Below, in pieces: positions 17,576 through 28,240 of a DNA stretch of 64,000 bases (its first letter is position 1; each line of letters starts with the position of its first letter). The notes beneath the pieces are model-generated. The model had not been told where the DNA came from and did no database searches. It saw nothing but the letters and a program-made list of their open reading frames with translations. A program made the translations under genes and the position numbers. Source of the DNA: Acinetobacter sp. ANC 4169 (lineage in GTDB: Bacteria > Pseudomonadota > Gammaproteobacteria > Pseudomonadales > Moraxellaceae); NCBI RefSeq assembly GCF_002135355.1, contig NZ_NEGE01000003.1:1-64000 (forward strand). The letters run 5' to 3'.

Positions 17576-18925
17576 CTAAGAGATCAAATTTGGTTGCCAA
17601 CCACCGACTTCACAATATTCAGATTGAGCTAACCAAAACCCTTTTGGTGTAAAAACACCAAGCATAACATTATCTATGCTTAATATTTGAATTCTATGAC
17701 GCTGCCAAGGAAAAATTTGTGCTTCCTGAATAGCTTTTTTTAACGGCCAAGCTCCCACCCGCCCATATAAATGGATTTTTTCTCCACCTTGACGCATCAC
17801 CAGATTCAGTTTTTTACCGAGCAATGATGCTGACAGACCTATTGTTGCAGTTTCAGCGACATAGTTTCCTGAAAGAATTTCAATCCTTTGATTTAACTGC
17901 AAACAAAGGGTTTGTTCAGCAATATTACTTTCATTTTTTTCAGCTAAATATTCTGCGGCACTTAAGCGGAAAAGTTTTTGCTGATAACGCAGATAATAAA
18001 ACTGGTTCCAGTGCAATGCAGCCTGTGCATCAGATTTGGATTCAATCACTTCATGTAACAAGCGCTGCACCATCTCGAAACTGGGGCGATAGGTATCCTG
18101 CCCTTTCATCCATGCCGATAAAAGCTGTCTTTGCCGTGCTGTGGATAGTAGAGATAATTCTGTTAAATCCAGTTCAGTGGCCGAACCACAATCGTTTAGA
18201 TCTTGCTGTAAAACATCCAGCAAAATATCTTCCGCATCCTGCATTAAATAGCTAGTTCGGCTGAGTGCCTGCTGCATCTTCGGATAACGTTTTTGCAACA
18301 TGGGCCACAGTTCATGACGACACCAGGCCCGATCATAATAGGTATCTAAATTGGTGGGATCTTCAATATTTTGCACATTGAGCTGTGCTGACCATTGGCA
18401 AATCTGCTCACGCGAAATATCCAGTAGCGGTCGCCAAATGGTGAGTTGCTCACGGACATCAAGCTGTTTCATGGCAGCCAAGCCATGCACCCCTGCACCT
18501 GAGAGCAAGCGCAAGATTAAGGTTTCTGCCTGATCTTGCTGATGATGTGCCAGTACTAAAATTTCATTGGCTTTTAAATATTTTGAATAAGCTTGATAAC
18601 GTGCGTTACGCGCCTGATGTTCCAGGTTTCCCTCTTGTACTTCAACTGCTTCAACAATACAGGGTACATTCAGCGCTGCACATTGATCGGACACAAACTG
18701 GCCCCAATCGGCACTTACGCTTTGCAATTGGTGGTCAATATAAATAGCACGGATTTTTTTGGGAAATAAATCAGACATTAAATGCAGCAGCAACATGGAA
18801 TCCATGCCGCCACTGCATCCAATCAAGAAAGTGCTTTCAGGAGGAAAGCACTGGATTTGCTTTAAGACGCCAGACCGGAATTGTCGCTGCCAAACTTCAT
18901 TAAACGCTGGTAACGTGCTTCGCAT
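17576..18925 (-). CDS. tilS: tRNA(Ile)-lysidine synthetase
   Basis: Essential enzyme that attaches lysine to C34 of the AUA-reading tRNA(Ile), changing both its codon and amino-acid identity. The 449-aa protein has the N-type ATP pyrophosphatase loop SGGMDS near residues 39-44, a catalytic domain to about 220, a TilS substrate-binding domain in the middle, and the C-terminal TilS-C region ([16 protein letters not shown]). The start at 18925 lies inside the end of accA, giving a 64-bp overlap; no other start codon was found that leaves the P-loop with a normal lead-in. Translational coupling to accA is likely. Confidence 0.93.
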   Translation of the reverse strand: MRSTLPAFNEVWQRQFRSGVLKQIQCFPPESTFLIGCSGGMDSMLLLHLMSDLFPKKIRAIYIDHQLQSVSADWGQFVSDQCAALNVPCIVEAVEVQEGNLEHQARNARYQAYSKYLKANEILVLAHHQQDQAETLILRLLSGAGVHGLAAMKQLDVREQLTIWRPLLDISREQICQWSAQLNVQNIEDPTNLDTYYDRAWCRHELWPMLQKRYPKMQQALSRTSYLMQDAEDILLDVLQQDLNDCGSATELDLTELSLLSTARQRQLLSAWMKGQDTYRPSFEMVQRLLHEVIESKSDAQAALHWNQFYYLRYQQKLFRLSAAEYLAEKNESNIAEQTLCLQLNQRIEILSGNYVAETATIGLSASLLGKKLNLVMRQGGEKIHLYGRVGAWPLKKAIQEAQIFPWQRHRIQILSIDNVMLGVFTPKGFWLAQSEYCEVGGWQPNLIS

Positions 18926-19686
18926 CTTTCATTCGCATCCATCGATTGCAATTCTTCTAAAGCTTGTTGTAACACATCTTTAAGGTCTTGCATCACTTGT
19001 TCAGGCTGTAAATGTGCACCTTCGCCTTCATCAACCACGTATTCAACAATACCGAGTTGTTTTAATTTCTCTGCAGTTAATGCCAGGGCTTCGCTGGCCT
19101 GTTCCGCTTTCTCTGCTGTCTTCCATAAAATGGATGCACAACCTTCAGGAGAAATCACGGAATAAATACTGTGTGAAAGCATCACCACACGATCCGCCAC
19201 ACCAATACCGAGTGCACCGCCTGAACCGCCTTCACCTAAAACGGTAGCAACCACCGGAACTTTCAGGCTGGAAAGCTGTGCAAGGCTGGTGGCAATCGCT
19301 TCCGCCTGACCACGTTCTTCCGCACCTACACCTGGATATGCACCCATAGTATCGATAAAGGTAAATACCGGCAGGTTGAAACGTTCAGCCATGTCCAGTA
19401 AACGCTGCGATTTACGGTAGCCTTCAGGATTACTCATGCCGAAGTTGTGTTGCAATTTTTCACGAGTGCTGCGACCACGATGTTGCCCAACAATCATCAC
19501 CGGCTGACCATTAAAACGTGCCAAGCCACCGATCATTGCACCATCGTCACCAAATACCCGATCTCCATGTAAAGCATCGAATTCAGTGAAGATTTCACCA
19601 ACATAATCCAGGAATTGCGGACGTTCTGGGTGACGTGCAATTTGAACCGTTGTCCATGCTTTAGATTGAGCAGCTTTATTTTTCAT
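18862..19686 (-). CDS. accA: Acetyl-CoA carboxylase carboxyltransferase subunit alpha
   Basis: Alpha half of the carboxyltransferase that forms malonyl-CoA from carboxybiotin and acetyl-CoA, committing carbon to fatty acid synthesis. At 274 aa it is about 45 residues shorter at the N-terminus than the E. coli protein (319 aa), lacking the leading helical segment. The core is intact, with [36 protein letters not shown] and [15 protein letters not shown], and the [11 protein letters not shown] segment. fabI, further along the same pathway, is 14 kb away. It heads the accA-tilS pair, with which it overlaps at its 3' end. Confidence 0.96.
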   Translation of the reverse strand: MKNKAAQSKAWTTVQIARHPERPQFLDYVGEIFTEFDALHGDRVFGDDGAMIGGLARFNGQPVMIVGQHRGRSTREKLQHNFGMSNPEGYRKSQRLLDMAERFNLPVFTFIDTMGAYPGVGAEERGQAEAIATSLAQLSSLKVPVVATVLGEGGSGGALGIGVADRVVMLSHSIYSVISPEGCASILWKTAEKAEQASEALALTAEKLKQLGIVEYVVDEGEGAHLQPEQVMQDLKDVLQQALEELQSMDANERCEARYQRLMKFGSDNSGLAS

Positions 19687-19736
19687 AGGTCGACCATTAT
19701 CCCTAAATTAACAATAACTTGTTAACCAATCACTTG

Positions 19737-21257
19737 TTAATAGATAAATTGTTCCGACTGAATATTCAATTCAATATCCCAATGCTTAAACTGCACCTGT
19801 TCATCATGCAAGTCTGCTACAAGCAAAGGCCATTGTTTGGCATCGCCAGAAACGCTGAGTTGCCATTGTTGCTCATTGATGACACTTAATTCAATGGCAG
19901 GAAGCATCTCATCGCTACGACTATGATTCAGCAAAACGGCTAATCGTAGCAATAGACATAAGTGAACAAGTTTGCTACCACCGACTTTTGAGACATCCAC
20001 ACGCGCATCGCCACGAAGTTTACGACGATGATGAGCGACCAAATGTGACAAATGATTTTGGTCAATTTGCGAGAAACCCGGAATATCGGAATGCTGCAAT
20101 AAATAGGCACCATGTCGATGATAACCACTATGGCTAATGGCCAGACCAATTTCATGCAGACAGGCGGCGCGACGCAGTAAGTCACTGTCATCATTGGTTA
20201 AATTTAGAGATTTCGCGACACCATTAAACAATTGCTGCGCCGTATTGACTACACGTTCGGCCTGTTTGGCATCGGCGTTATAGCGTCCCATTAAGGCATG
20301 TACAGAGCGGTCGCGAATATCTTCATGCTGGAAACGCCCCAGCAAGTCATACATGACCCCTTCACGTAGTGCGCCATCTGAATACACCAGTTTATTCAAA
20401 CCCAGCACTTCAAACACTGCATATAAAATGGCAACGCCTGCTGGCAAAACTGCTCGACGGTCTTCTTTTAAACCATCAAATTCCATTTCAGTGACATGCT
20501 TATATTTAAGCAGCTTGTCTTTGAGTTTTTCCAGGCCCTCACGGGTGAGCTCTTCTTTTTCATTGCTCCAGCCCATATTGACCGTAATTTGACGACAAGC
20601 CTTAATGGTTCCGCTTGAACCGACCACGGTGTCCCAGCCTGCTGCTTTATAAGTATTGGCAATACCTGAAATTTCCTTACGCGCAGCGGTCACGGCTTTA
20701 TCGAAACTTTTCTGGTTAATCTCACCATCCATAAAATAGGCTTTGGTAAATGCCACGCAGCCCATTTGTACAGATTCAGTGTGAATCGGCTCGAAGGCTT
20801 CACCGATAATCAGTTCAGTTGATCCCCCACCAATATCAATCACCAGACGACGGCCGCTATTGGCCATAGTATGTGATACGCCCAAATAAATCAGACGGGC
20901 TTCTTCACGACCTGCAATAATTTCTATCGGTTTGGGTAAAATCTCTGCCGCTTTTTGAATGAATTCATGGCCATTTTTTGCCTGACGTAAAGCATTGGTT
21001 GCCACAATACGCAAACGGTTGGGCTGAACTGAACTTAAACGCCCAACAAAACGTGCCAAGCATGCCAATCCGCGTTGCTGTGCTGCTTCAGTCAGGTTTT
21101 TATTTTCGTCCAAGCCTGCTGCCAATTGTACTTTTTCTGACATTGAAGCCACTTTTTTTACTTCGCCGTGATCTACACGTGCTATAGCAAGATGGAAACT
21201 GTTCGACCCCATATCGATGGCAGCAAGCAACTCTTCATCAATCAAAAAATCAGACAT
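19737..21257 (-). CDS. ppx: Exopolyphosphatase / pppGpp phosphatase (Ppx/GppA family)
   Basis: A 506-aa enzyme of the ASKHA fold that trims inorganic polyphosphate and may also hydrolyse pppGpp, tying it to the stringent response. Visible motifs are the phosphate-1 loop AAIDMGSNSFHLAIARV, the phosphate-2 loop LVIDIGGGSTELIIGE, and the HD-like C-terminal region with LHEIGLAISHSGYHRHGAYLL. I placed the start at MSDFLIDEELL (21257); upstream in-frame codons to 21305 do not resemble the family. It is divergent from trxA-rho, a layout that recalls the gppA-trxA-rho order of enterobacteria and makes GppA-like activity plausible. Confidence 0.92.
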   Translation of the reverse strand: MSDFLIDEELLAAIDMGSNSFHLAIARVDHGEVKKVASMSEKVQLAAGLDENKNLTEAAQQRGLACLARFVGRLSSVQPNRLRIVATNALRQAKNGHEFIQKAAEILPKPIEIIAGREEARLIYLGVSHTMANSGRRLVIDIGGGSTELIIGEAFEPIHTESVQMGCVAFTKAYFMDGEINQKSFDKAVTAARKEISGIANTYKAAGWDTVVGSSGTIKACRQITVNMGWSNEKEELTREGLEKLKDKLLKYKHVTEMEFDGLKEDRRAVLPAGVAILYAVFEVLGLNKLVYSDGALREGVMYDLLGRFQHEDIRDRSVHALMGRYNADAKQAERVVNTAQQLFNGVAKSLNLTNDDSDLLRRAACLHEIGLAISHSGYHRHGAYLLQHSDIPGFSQIDQNHLSHLVAHHRRKLRGDARVDVSKVGGSKLVHLCLLLRLAVLLNHSRSDEMLPAIELSVINEQQWQLSVSGDAKQWPLLVADLHDEQVQFKHWDIELNIQSEQFIY

Positions 21258-21518
21258 TATGCAAACGGACCTATAAGAATTATGCTTAGAGTAATTCACA
21301 TACATGCAATTTAAAAGCCATTTATCAGTTCAAATGAATCAGTTTTTAATTTTTTACCGATGCAATAATTGCTGGATACGATGCTCAATATCGTGAGCAT
21401 CAATTAGACAAACTTAAGATAATCACGGAAAATTTACATATCCCCCTACATAGTTAAACCAGGCTATGTAATACTTATAGATATAAAACTATCTTAAAAT
21501 TTTATCTGGAGCATATCC

Positions 21519-21845
21519 ATGTCTGGCAATATCGTAAACACAACTGATGCGAACTTCGAAGCTGACGTATTACAATCTGACGTACCTGTACTTGTCGATT
21601 TCTGGGCAGGCTGGTGTGCGCCATGTAAAGCGATTGCACCTGTATTAGAAGTATTGTCTACAGAATTTGAAGGCAAAGTAAAAGTTGTTAAAGTTGACGT
21701 AACTGCTTGTGAAGCGACTGCAGTAAACTACAATATTCGTAACATTCCTGCACTATTGATGTTTAAAAATGGTGAAGTTGTAGCACAACAAGTCGGTGCT
21801 GCACCAAAATCTAAATTGACTGCTTTTATTGAAGAAAACATCTAA
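21519..21845 (+). CDS. trxA: Thioredoxin 1
   Basis: A 108-aa cytoplasmic disulfide reductase that serves ribonucleotide reductase, methionine sulfoxide reductase and others, and is itself reduced by TrxB. The redox site is WCAPCK (Cys33, Cys36), with Ala in place of the more usual Gly. The cis-Pro motif is NIPALLMF. A further cysteine lies in VTACEAT. Length is typical. A GGAG sequence lies upstream of the ATG. The gene ends in a strong terminator before rho, so much of its transcription is separate. Codon use suggests high expression. Confidence 0.97.
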   Translation: MSGNIVNTTDANFEADVLQSDVPVLVDFWAGWCAPCKAIAPVLEVLSTEFEGKVKVVKVDVTACEATAVNYNIRNIPALLMFKNGEVVAQQVGAAPKSKLTAFIEENI

Positions 21846-21867
21846 TTTAAAGCAGAATGATTGAATC

Positions 21868-21899
21868 TAATACGCTATCTCCAGATAGCGTATTTTTTT
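21868..21899 (+). terminator. Rho-independent terminator of trxA
   Basis: A perfect stem (AATACGCTATCT with AGATAGCGTATT) and two-nt loop, followed by a run of T, 23 nt after the trxA stop. Confidence 0.92.
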
Positions 21900-22173
21900 C
21901 GTCTATAAATTGACAAAAGCTTGATTAGCTCTTATATTGCATGTTCAAGGAATAAAGGATTTTTAATCCGCCATTTTCTTACAAGACACAACACATAAGA
22001 TCGCCGCTCGGCAACAGAAATTGTTTTTACACTTTTCTCTTCGAAACAATGTATCAGACCTCTGAATTGTTATTGTGCAAATACAATTGCGTTACTTTTA
22101 TTGCGTGTAAGCGGCTCAATGTTGCTCCCTTTTCTCATCTATATCCCAGAATTTTGATTCTATCTGACCCCCT
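21900..22173 (+). promoter_or_regulatory. Long rho leader region
   Basis: About 270 bp separate the trxA terminator from the rho start codon, and no open frame of note lies here. In E. coli the rho gene has a long leader in which Rho terminates its own transcription. The position and C/T-rich runs here (for example CTATCTGACCCCCTATG next to the start) fit a similar autoregulatory leader. I could not place the promoter with confidence. Confidence 0.45.
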
Positions 22174-23442
22174 ATGAATTTAACTGAACTCAAGAAAAAA
22201 CCGATTGGCGAACTCATCAAGATTGCCGAGTTTATGGGCCTAGAAGGAATGGCTCGTAACCGCAAGCAAGACATCATTTTTGCCATCTTAAAACGCCATG
22301 CAATGAATGGCGAAGAGATTTTTGGTGATGGTGTTCTGGAAATTCTGTCTGATGGTTTTGGTTTCCTCCGCTCTGCAGCAGGTTCTTATCTTGCAGGCCC
22401 GGATGACATTTATGTCAGCCCATCACAAATTCGTCGTTTCAACTTACGCACTGGTGATACCATTACCGGCACAATTCGCCCACCTAAAGAAGGCGAACGC
22501 TATTTTGCACTTTTAAAAGTTAATCAAATTAACTACGACACGCCTGAAAACTCACGCAACAAAATCTTGTTTGAAAACTTGACCCCATTGTTCCCGACTG
22601 AACAATTAGTGATGGAACTTGGTAACGGTACCACTGAAGATTTAACTGCACGTGTTGTGGACTTGGTGGCTCCGATTGGTAAAGGTCAACGTTCAATTAT
22701 TGTTGCACCACCTAAAGCCGGTAAAACCATGTTGTTACAAAACATCGCGCAATCGATTGTACGTAACAATCCTGAATGTTTCCTCATTGTGCTTCTGATT
22801 GATGAACGTCCAGAAGAAGTCACTGAAATGGAACGTACCGTTCGTGGTGAAGTGATTGCCTCAACCTTCGATGAATCTCCTGCCCGTCACGTACAAGTAG
22901 CTGAAATGGTAATTGAAAAAGCCAAACGTCTGGTTGAACACAAAAAAGACGTGGTCATTCTGCTTGACTCGATTACCCGTCTGGCACGTGCTTACAACAC
23001 GGTGATTCCTTCTTCAGGTAAGGTGTTAACCGGTGGTGTGGATGCACATGCATTAGAGCGTCCAAAACGTTTCTTTGGTGCTGCCCGTAATATTGAAGAA
23101 GGTGGTTCACTCACCATTATCTCTACTGCATTGATTGAGACAGGCAGTAAGATGGATGAAGTGATCTATGAAGAATTCAAGGGTACCGGTAACCAGGAAA
23201 TCACGCTTGATCGTCGTATTGCTGAAAAACGTGTGTTCCCTGCAATGAACATCAAGAAATCGGGTACACGTCGTGAAGAACGTCTCATGAGTGAAGATAA
23301 CTTACGTAAAGTTTGGATTCTACGTAAGCTGCTGCATACCCAAGATGAATTGGCAGCAATGGAATTCTTGCTAGACCGTATGAAAGAAACCAAAACCAAT
23401 GATGATTTCTTTGATCAAATGAAGCGTAAAGCAACCAACTAA
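22174..23442 (+). CDS. rho: Transcription termination factor Rho
   Basis: Hexameric RNA-dependent ATPase that ends transcription at Rho-dependent sites. The 422-aa protein (E. coli 419 aa) has the N-terminal helix bundle ([22 protein letters not shown]), a cold-shock-like primary RNA-binding domain with DGFGFLRS and [16 protein letters not shown], Walker [12 protein letters not shown], Walker B region [16 protein letters not shown], and the Q and R loops ([26 protein letters not shown]). Nothing is missing. It ends with its own hairpin terminator. Confidence 0.98.
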   Translation: MNLTELKKKPIGELIKIAEFMGLEGMARNRKQDIIFAILKRHAMNGEEIFGDGVLEILSDGFGFLRSAAGSYLAGPDDIYVSPSQIRRFNLRTGDTITGTIRPPKEGERYFALLKVNQINYDTPENSRNKILFENLTPLFPTEQLVMELGNGTTEDLTARVVDLVAPIGKGQRSIIVAPPKAGKTMLLQNIAQSIVRNNPECFLIVLLIDERPEEVTEMERTVRGEVIASTFDESPARHVQVAEMVIEKAKRLVEHKKDVVILLDSITRLARAYNTVIPSSGKVLTGGVDAHALERPKRFFGAARNIEEGGSLTIISTALIETGSKMDEVIYEEFKGTGNQEITLDRRIAEKRVFPAMNIKKSGTRREERLMSEDNLRKVWILRKLLHTQDELAAMEFLLDRMKETKTNDDFFDQMKRKATN

Positions 23443-23469
23443 ACTGGTTGTTATTCTTTTTTCTATAAT

Positions 23470-23498
23470 AAGGCTATCTTTAACGATAGCCTTTTTAT
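23470..23498 (+). terminator. Rho-independent terminator of rho
   Basis: Stem AAGGCTATC with GATAGCCTT around a short loop, followed by TTT and AT-rich sequence, 28 nt after the stop. Confidence 0.88.
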
Positions 23499-23863
23499 TT
23501 GGTTGACTTTATTTACATAAAGCTACAATCAACCATTTTCTTTGTAAACTTTATATGCAAGTTAAAAACTCTTAAAAATATCAACTTTAAAAAACCATAA
23601 TTTTTAGCGAGTTATTTAGTATTTATCCAATATAAACCTCCCTATTGATTGTTATTTTCTGTTAAAAAAATGCTCATTTTTTATCTTTTTTTGCATTTTT
23701 TAACGGTGCCCTAGTAGTAATTCAAAATGCGCAGTGATAGCATATTCGCAGACCAGTTAGACTGCCTCTGCATTGTTACTGCCTAACAAATATTAGGAAG
23801 AATAAAAGCACTCAACAGGCTAACATAGGTTTTTTTTAATCTCATATTTTAGAGAGTGATGCC
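23499..23863 (+). promoter_or_regulatory. Upstream region of the small lipoprotein gene
   Basis: This 365-bp AT-rich gap has no coding frame. The segment from about 23690 to 23860 is less AT-rich and contains small inverted repeats (for example GCAGACC...CTCTGC near 23750), suggesting a structured 5' untranslated region of 100 nt or more. A weak promoter-like pair TTGCAT/TAGTAG near 23690-23720 is possible. The start codon follows AGAGAGTGAT. Confidence 0.35.
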
Positions 23864-24112
23864 ATGTTATTCAAAAAAATCGCTATTGCTGCTGCAGTTG
23901 CTACTACTTTAGCTTTCGTTGGTTGTGCTAAAAAAACTGAAGAAGCTCCTGCTGCTGATGCTGCTGCATCTGAAGCTACTGTAGCTGCTTCTGAAGCTAC
24001 TGCTGCTGCTTCTGCTGCTACTGTTGAAGCTGCTTCTGCTACTCAAGCTGCTGCTTCTGCTGTTGACGCTGCTCCAGCTGCTTCTGAAGCTGCTGCTTCT
24101 GCTGCTAAATAA
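23864..24112 (+). CDS. Alanine-rich small outer-membrane-type lipoprotein
   Basis: An 82-aa lipoprotein precursor. The signal peptide (1-20) ends in the lipobox FVGC, so Cys21 should be acylated. The mature 62 residues contain 32 Ala, with Ser, Thr, Glu and Val at spaced positions (AAASEAT, AASEATAAAS patterns), which predicts one long helix or trimeric coil like Lpp. Almost every Ala codon is GCT, a sign of very high expression and possibly internal duplication. No C-terminal Lys-Tyr-Arg as in Lpp is present, though the last residue is Lys. It has its own leader and a strong terminator. Structural role at the envelope is inferred. Confidence 0.85.
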   Translation: MLFKKIAIAAAVATTLAFVGCAKKTEEAPAADAAASEATVAASEATAAASAATVEAASATQAAASAVDAAPAASEAAASAAK

Positions 24113-24130
24113 TCTTTACGATTATTCAGT

Positions 24131-24161
24131 AAAAAAAGAGAGCCATTTGGCTCTCTTTTTT
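24131..24161 (+). terminator. Terminator of the small lipoprotein gene
   Basis: A perfect stem (AAAAAAGAGAGCCA with TGGCTCTCTTTTTT) 19 nt after the stop codon, with T-tract on both strands. Confidence 0.93.
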
Positions 24162-24283
24162 ATGCTTCAAATAAAGGTCAATCAAACAATACTGAATAAA
24201 ATAATACTGAATGAAAATATCTAATCTTCAAACAACCCTCTTCCTTATCTGTTCAAAATAAAGAAACCTCTTAAAAACTTAAA

Positions 24284-24312
24284 ACAAAAAAAAGCAGATC
24301 AATCGATCTGCT
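24284..24312 (-). terminator. Terminator overlapping the ihfA stop codon
   Basis: On the minus strand, GCAGATC and GATCTGC pair around a 4-nt loop, followed by a run of seven T. The stem includes the ihfA stop codon at 24299-24301. It ends the pheS-pheT-ihfA transcript. Confidence 0.88.
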
Positions 24313-24595
24313 CATTTCCTACGCGCTGACGGAATTTCTGTCCTGCGCGGAATGTGACTACACGGCGTGCTGAAATTGGAATTTCCTCGCCAGTTTTCGG
24401 ATTTCGACCTGGACGCTGACGTTTATCACGCAACTCAAAGTTACCGAAACCCGAAAGTTTAACTTGTTCACCAGAGATTAGCGCTTGGCTAATCTCATCA
24501 AAGAACAACTCGACCATTTGTTTAGCTTCACGACGGTTTAAACTCGTGAGCTCACTTAAATGATCAGCCATTTCTGCTTTTGTTAATGCTGTCAT
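24299..24595 (-). CDS. ihfA: Integration host factor subunit alpha
   Basis: A 98-aa DNA-bending protein that pairs with IhfB and shapes promoters, replication origins and recombination sites. It shows the HU/IHF fold with [16 protein letters not shown] at the start, the helix region [17 protein letters not shown], and the DNA-intercalating arm with [17 protein letters not shown], whose Pro marks the kink site. The start codon overlaps the pheT stop by 4 bp (ATGA), the same pheT-ihfA order as in E. coli, so it is translationally coupled. Confidence 0.97.
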   Translation of the reverse strand: MTALTKAEMADHLSELTSLNRREAKQMVELFFDEISQALISGEQVKLSGFGNFELRDKRQRPGRNPKTGEEIPISARRVVTFRAGQKFRQRVGNEQID

Positions 24596-26973
24596 GAAGC
24601 CCTCAATGTCGCATGATAAGTGTTTTGCAACACTTCAATTATTTGATCCATACCCGATTTAATTTCTGCATCTTCAAGTGTACGTGATGGATGTTGCCAT
24701 AACAGAGCAAATGCCAGTGAGCGTTTACCTGTTTCAACACCTTGACCAGTGTACACATCGAATAACCAAGCCGAGTCTAACAACTCTCCACCCGTTTGTC
24801 CGATAAGTTGCTGAATTTCACTAACATTAATCTTATCACTAATTAAAAGCGCAATATCACGTCTAACCGATGGAAAACGTGATAATTCTGTAAAATTAGA
24901 TACATAAGTTTGCAAAACAGCCTGTTGATCGAGTTCTGCCACCCAAGTGATGCCCAAATCAAGCTCATCTTCCAAAGATGGATGTAAGCGACCGAGATAA
25001 CCGACAGACTTGCCATCAACTAAAATTTCAGCAGATTGTCCAGGATGTAACCAGCTACGCTCTGAACGTACATATTCAACTTTGACACGTCCTGCTGCTA
25101 AAATTTCCTCAACCTCACCTTTCAGGTCAAAGAAATCCATTGGCTGTGCTTTACCATGCCAAGATTCAGCGGTTTTAGCACCGACTGCAATTAAAGCCAA
25201 AGTCGGAATCTGTTTAAGATCATGAATGCTTTGTGCATCTTGATAATCAAAACGTAAACCGAGTTCAAAGAAACGCACACGGTTTTGCTGACGGTTGATA
25301 TTGTATTGCACACATGGAATCAAGCTTGATAATAAAGTTGAACGCATTGCAGCCAATTCGCTTGAGATTGGATTAGCCAACATCAATGGATTTACCGCAG
25401 GATTCAATTGCTTTTCAAGTTTGGCATCGGCAAAGCTAAAGCTGATCGCTTCCTGATAACCTAAAGTCACCAAGGTTTGACGAAGTTGCGGCAATTCAAA
25501 CTGATCTTGATATTTGGCAAGTTTCACATCAATTACAGGCAAACTGATCTGGATGTTGTCATAACCGTGAATACGGGCAACTTCTTCAATCAAGTCCTGA
25601 TAAATGGCCATGTCATAGCGATGTGATGGAGGAATGACAGTCCACTCACCTTGTGCTTTTACAGTCACCACACAACCTAGGCGTTGTAGTGCATCGCTGA
25701 TAAAGTCACTTTCAACTTTGTAACCGAGCAATTGATCGACTTGGGCCTGGTTCAGTTCAATCGCTTCACGTGTTGGTAATAATTCCGCTTTTTCCGCAGC
25801 GATGATTGGACCAAATTCACCGCCAGCCAATTCAGAAATCAGCTGTGATGCACGGTTCATGGCAATGATTGGCAATTCGAAATCTACGCCACGTTCATAA
25901 CGTTGTGAGGCATCAGTATGCAAACCATAACGACGTGCACGACCAGCAATATGTAATGGCGCGAAGAAAGCAGATTCCAGGAAGATTTCCGTGGTTTCAT
26001 CGCTTACAGCCGAAGATAAACCACCCATGATGCCGGCAATCGCTAATGCTTTTTCATCATCTGCAATGATCATCACATCTTCAGTCAATTCAACTTCTTG
26101 TTCATTCAGCAGCACCAGTTTTTCAGCTGCCGTCGCCTGACGTACATGCACTGAACCCTGAACTTTAGCACCATCAAAAGCATGTAGCGGCTGACCAAGT
26201 TCAATGAGCACATAGTTGGTAATATCCACCAAAATGCTGTGCTGACGGATACCAGAACGAGCAAGTGCACGCTCCATCCATTCCGGAGTTGCTGCTTTGG
26301 TATTGACGTTCTTGATCACACGACCTAAATAACGTGGGCAACCCTCAGTATCCACTACTACTTTTTTCTCATCAGCAATGCTTGCAGCCACTTCTTTGAT
26401 TTCAGGGGCAGTCACTGGCAATTGGTTAATCACACCAATTTCACGTGCGATACCGCGAATACTGAAACAGTCACCACGGTTTGGCGTGATGCTGATGTCA
26501 ATCACATGGTCATCAAGATCTAGATATTCACGGATATTCACGCCTACAGGTGCATCTGCAGGAAGCTCTAACAGACCATCAATTTTATCTTCAAGGTCAA
26601 TTTCAGAAGCACCGCACAGCATGCCTTGTGATTCGATACCACGAAGCTTGCCTTTCTTGATTTTGAAATCACCTGGAAGTACAGCACCAATGGTTGCTAC
26701 AGGCGCTTTCATGCCTGCACGCACGTTCGGTGCTCCACAGACAATTTGTAAAGGCTCACCTGAACCAATATTTACTGTAGTCACACGTAAACGGTCTGCG
26801 TCTGGATGTTGTTCTACAGTCAGAACTTCACCGACAACCACACCTGTAAATGGTTTTGCCGCTGGCGCCAGCTCATCAACTTCCAGACCAAGCATAGTTA
26901 ATTGATCTGATAGTTTTTCACTATCAATAGCTGGGTTGACCCAAGTGCGTAACCAATTTTCGCTAATTTTCAT
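24592..26973 (-). CDS. pheT: Phenylalanyl-tRNA synthetase subunit beta
   Basis: Beta chain of the alpha2-beta2 enzyme that charges tRNA(Phe); it carries tRNA binding and editing. The 793-aa protein (E. coli 795) starts [14 protein letters not shown], then a tRNA-binding OB domain (about 40-150, [17 protein letters not shown]), B3/B4 editing domain (about 200-380), B5 domain (about 400-470), core catalytic-like domain, and the C-terminal anticodon-binding ferredoxin-like domain ([14 protein letters not shown]). All domains are present. It overlaps ihfA by 4 bp and follows pheS by 129 bp, a gap that holds palindromic repeats. Confidence 0.97.
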   Translation of the reverse strand: MKISENWLRTWVNPAIDSEKLSDQLTMLGLEVDELAPAAKPFTGVVVGEVLTVEQHPDADRLRVTTVNIGSGEPLQIVCGAPNVRAGMKAPVATIGAVLPGDFKIKKGKLRGIESQGMLCGASEIDLEDKIDGLLELPADAPVGVNIREYLDLDDHVIDISITPNRGDCFSIRGIAREIGVINQLPVTAPEIKEVAASIADEKKVVVDTEGCPRYLGRVIKNVNTKAATPEWMERALARSGIRQHSILVDITNYVLIELGQPLHAFDGAKVQGSVHVRQATAAEKLVLLNEQEVELTEDVMIIADDEKALAIAGIMGGLSSAVSDETTEIFLESAFFAPLHIAGRARRYGLHTDASQRYERGVDFELPIIAMNRASQLISELAGGEFGPIIAAEKAELLPTREAIELNQAQVDQLLGYKVESDFISDALQRLGCVVTVKAQGEWTVIPPSHRYDMAIYQDLIEEVARIHGYDNIQISLPVIDVKLAKYQDQFELPQLRQTLVTLGYQEAISFSFADAKLEKQLNPAVNPLMLANPISSELAAMRSTLLSSLIPCVQYNINRQQNRVRFFELGLRFDYQDAQSIHDLKQIPTLALIAVGAKTAESWHGKAQPMDFFDLKGEVEEILAAGRVKVEYVRSERSWLHPGQSAEILVDGKSVGYLGRLHPSLEDELDLGITWVAELDQQAVLQTYVSNFTELSRFPSVRRDIALLISDKINVSEIQQLIGQTGGELLDSAWLFDVYTGQGVETGKRSLAFALLWQHPSRTLEDAEIKSGMDQIIEVLQNTYHATLRAS

Positions 26974-27002
26974 TTCTATAAAAACCTATAAATCTAATTT
27001 CT

Positions 27003-27092
27003 TGAATCCCCTCTAACTCTCTATCTTTTAAAGAGAGATCCCTGTTTCATATTGAAAACCCCTCTCCTTTTAGGAGAGGTCAGGGAGAGGTG
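27003..27092. repeat. CCCTCTCC palindromes between pheS and pheT
   Basis: Two hairpins occupy the pheS-pheT gap: CCCCTCTAACTCTCTATC followed by TTTTAAAGAGAGA, and CCCCTCTCCTTTTAGGAGAGG followed by TCAGGGAGAGGTG. The second shares its core exactly with the copies at 15612-15745 and 33430-33512. Its position inside an operon rather than at its end suggests that it is a mobile or RNA-processing repeat, not a terminator. Confidence 0.75.
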
Positions 27093-27102
27093 AATAAATT
27101 CT

Positions 27103-28104
<1,002 letters not shown>

Positions 28105-28240
28105 TTAAAAATATAATAAAACCCCATATTCTAACAGTTTTTGAACGTGTTGATGAAGTTCCCTGTAGAGGAAAAATTAGATTGGCATCCAGATTTAGAA
28201 AAAGTATAAGATAAAGCCAATATTTATGAGATAAATAACA

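Noticed and set aside
24024..24224. Leucine-rich frame overlapping the small lipoprotein
   Set aside because: It is a frame-shifted reading of GCT/CTG repeats and runs through the terminator.
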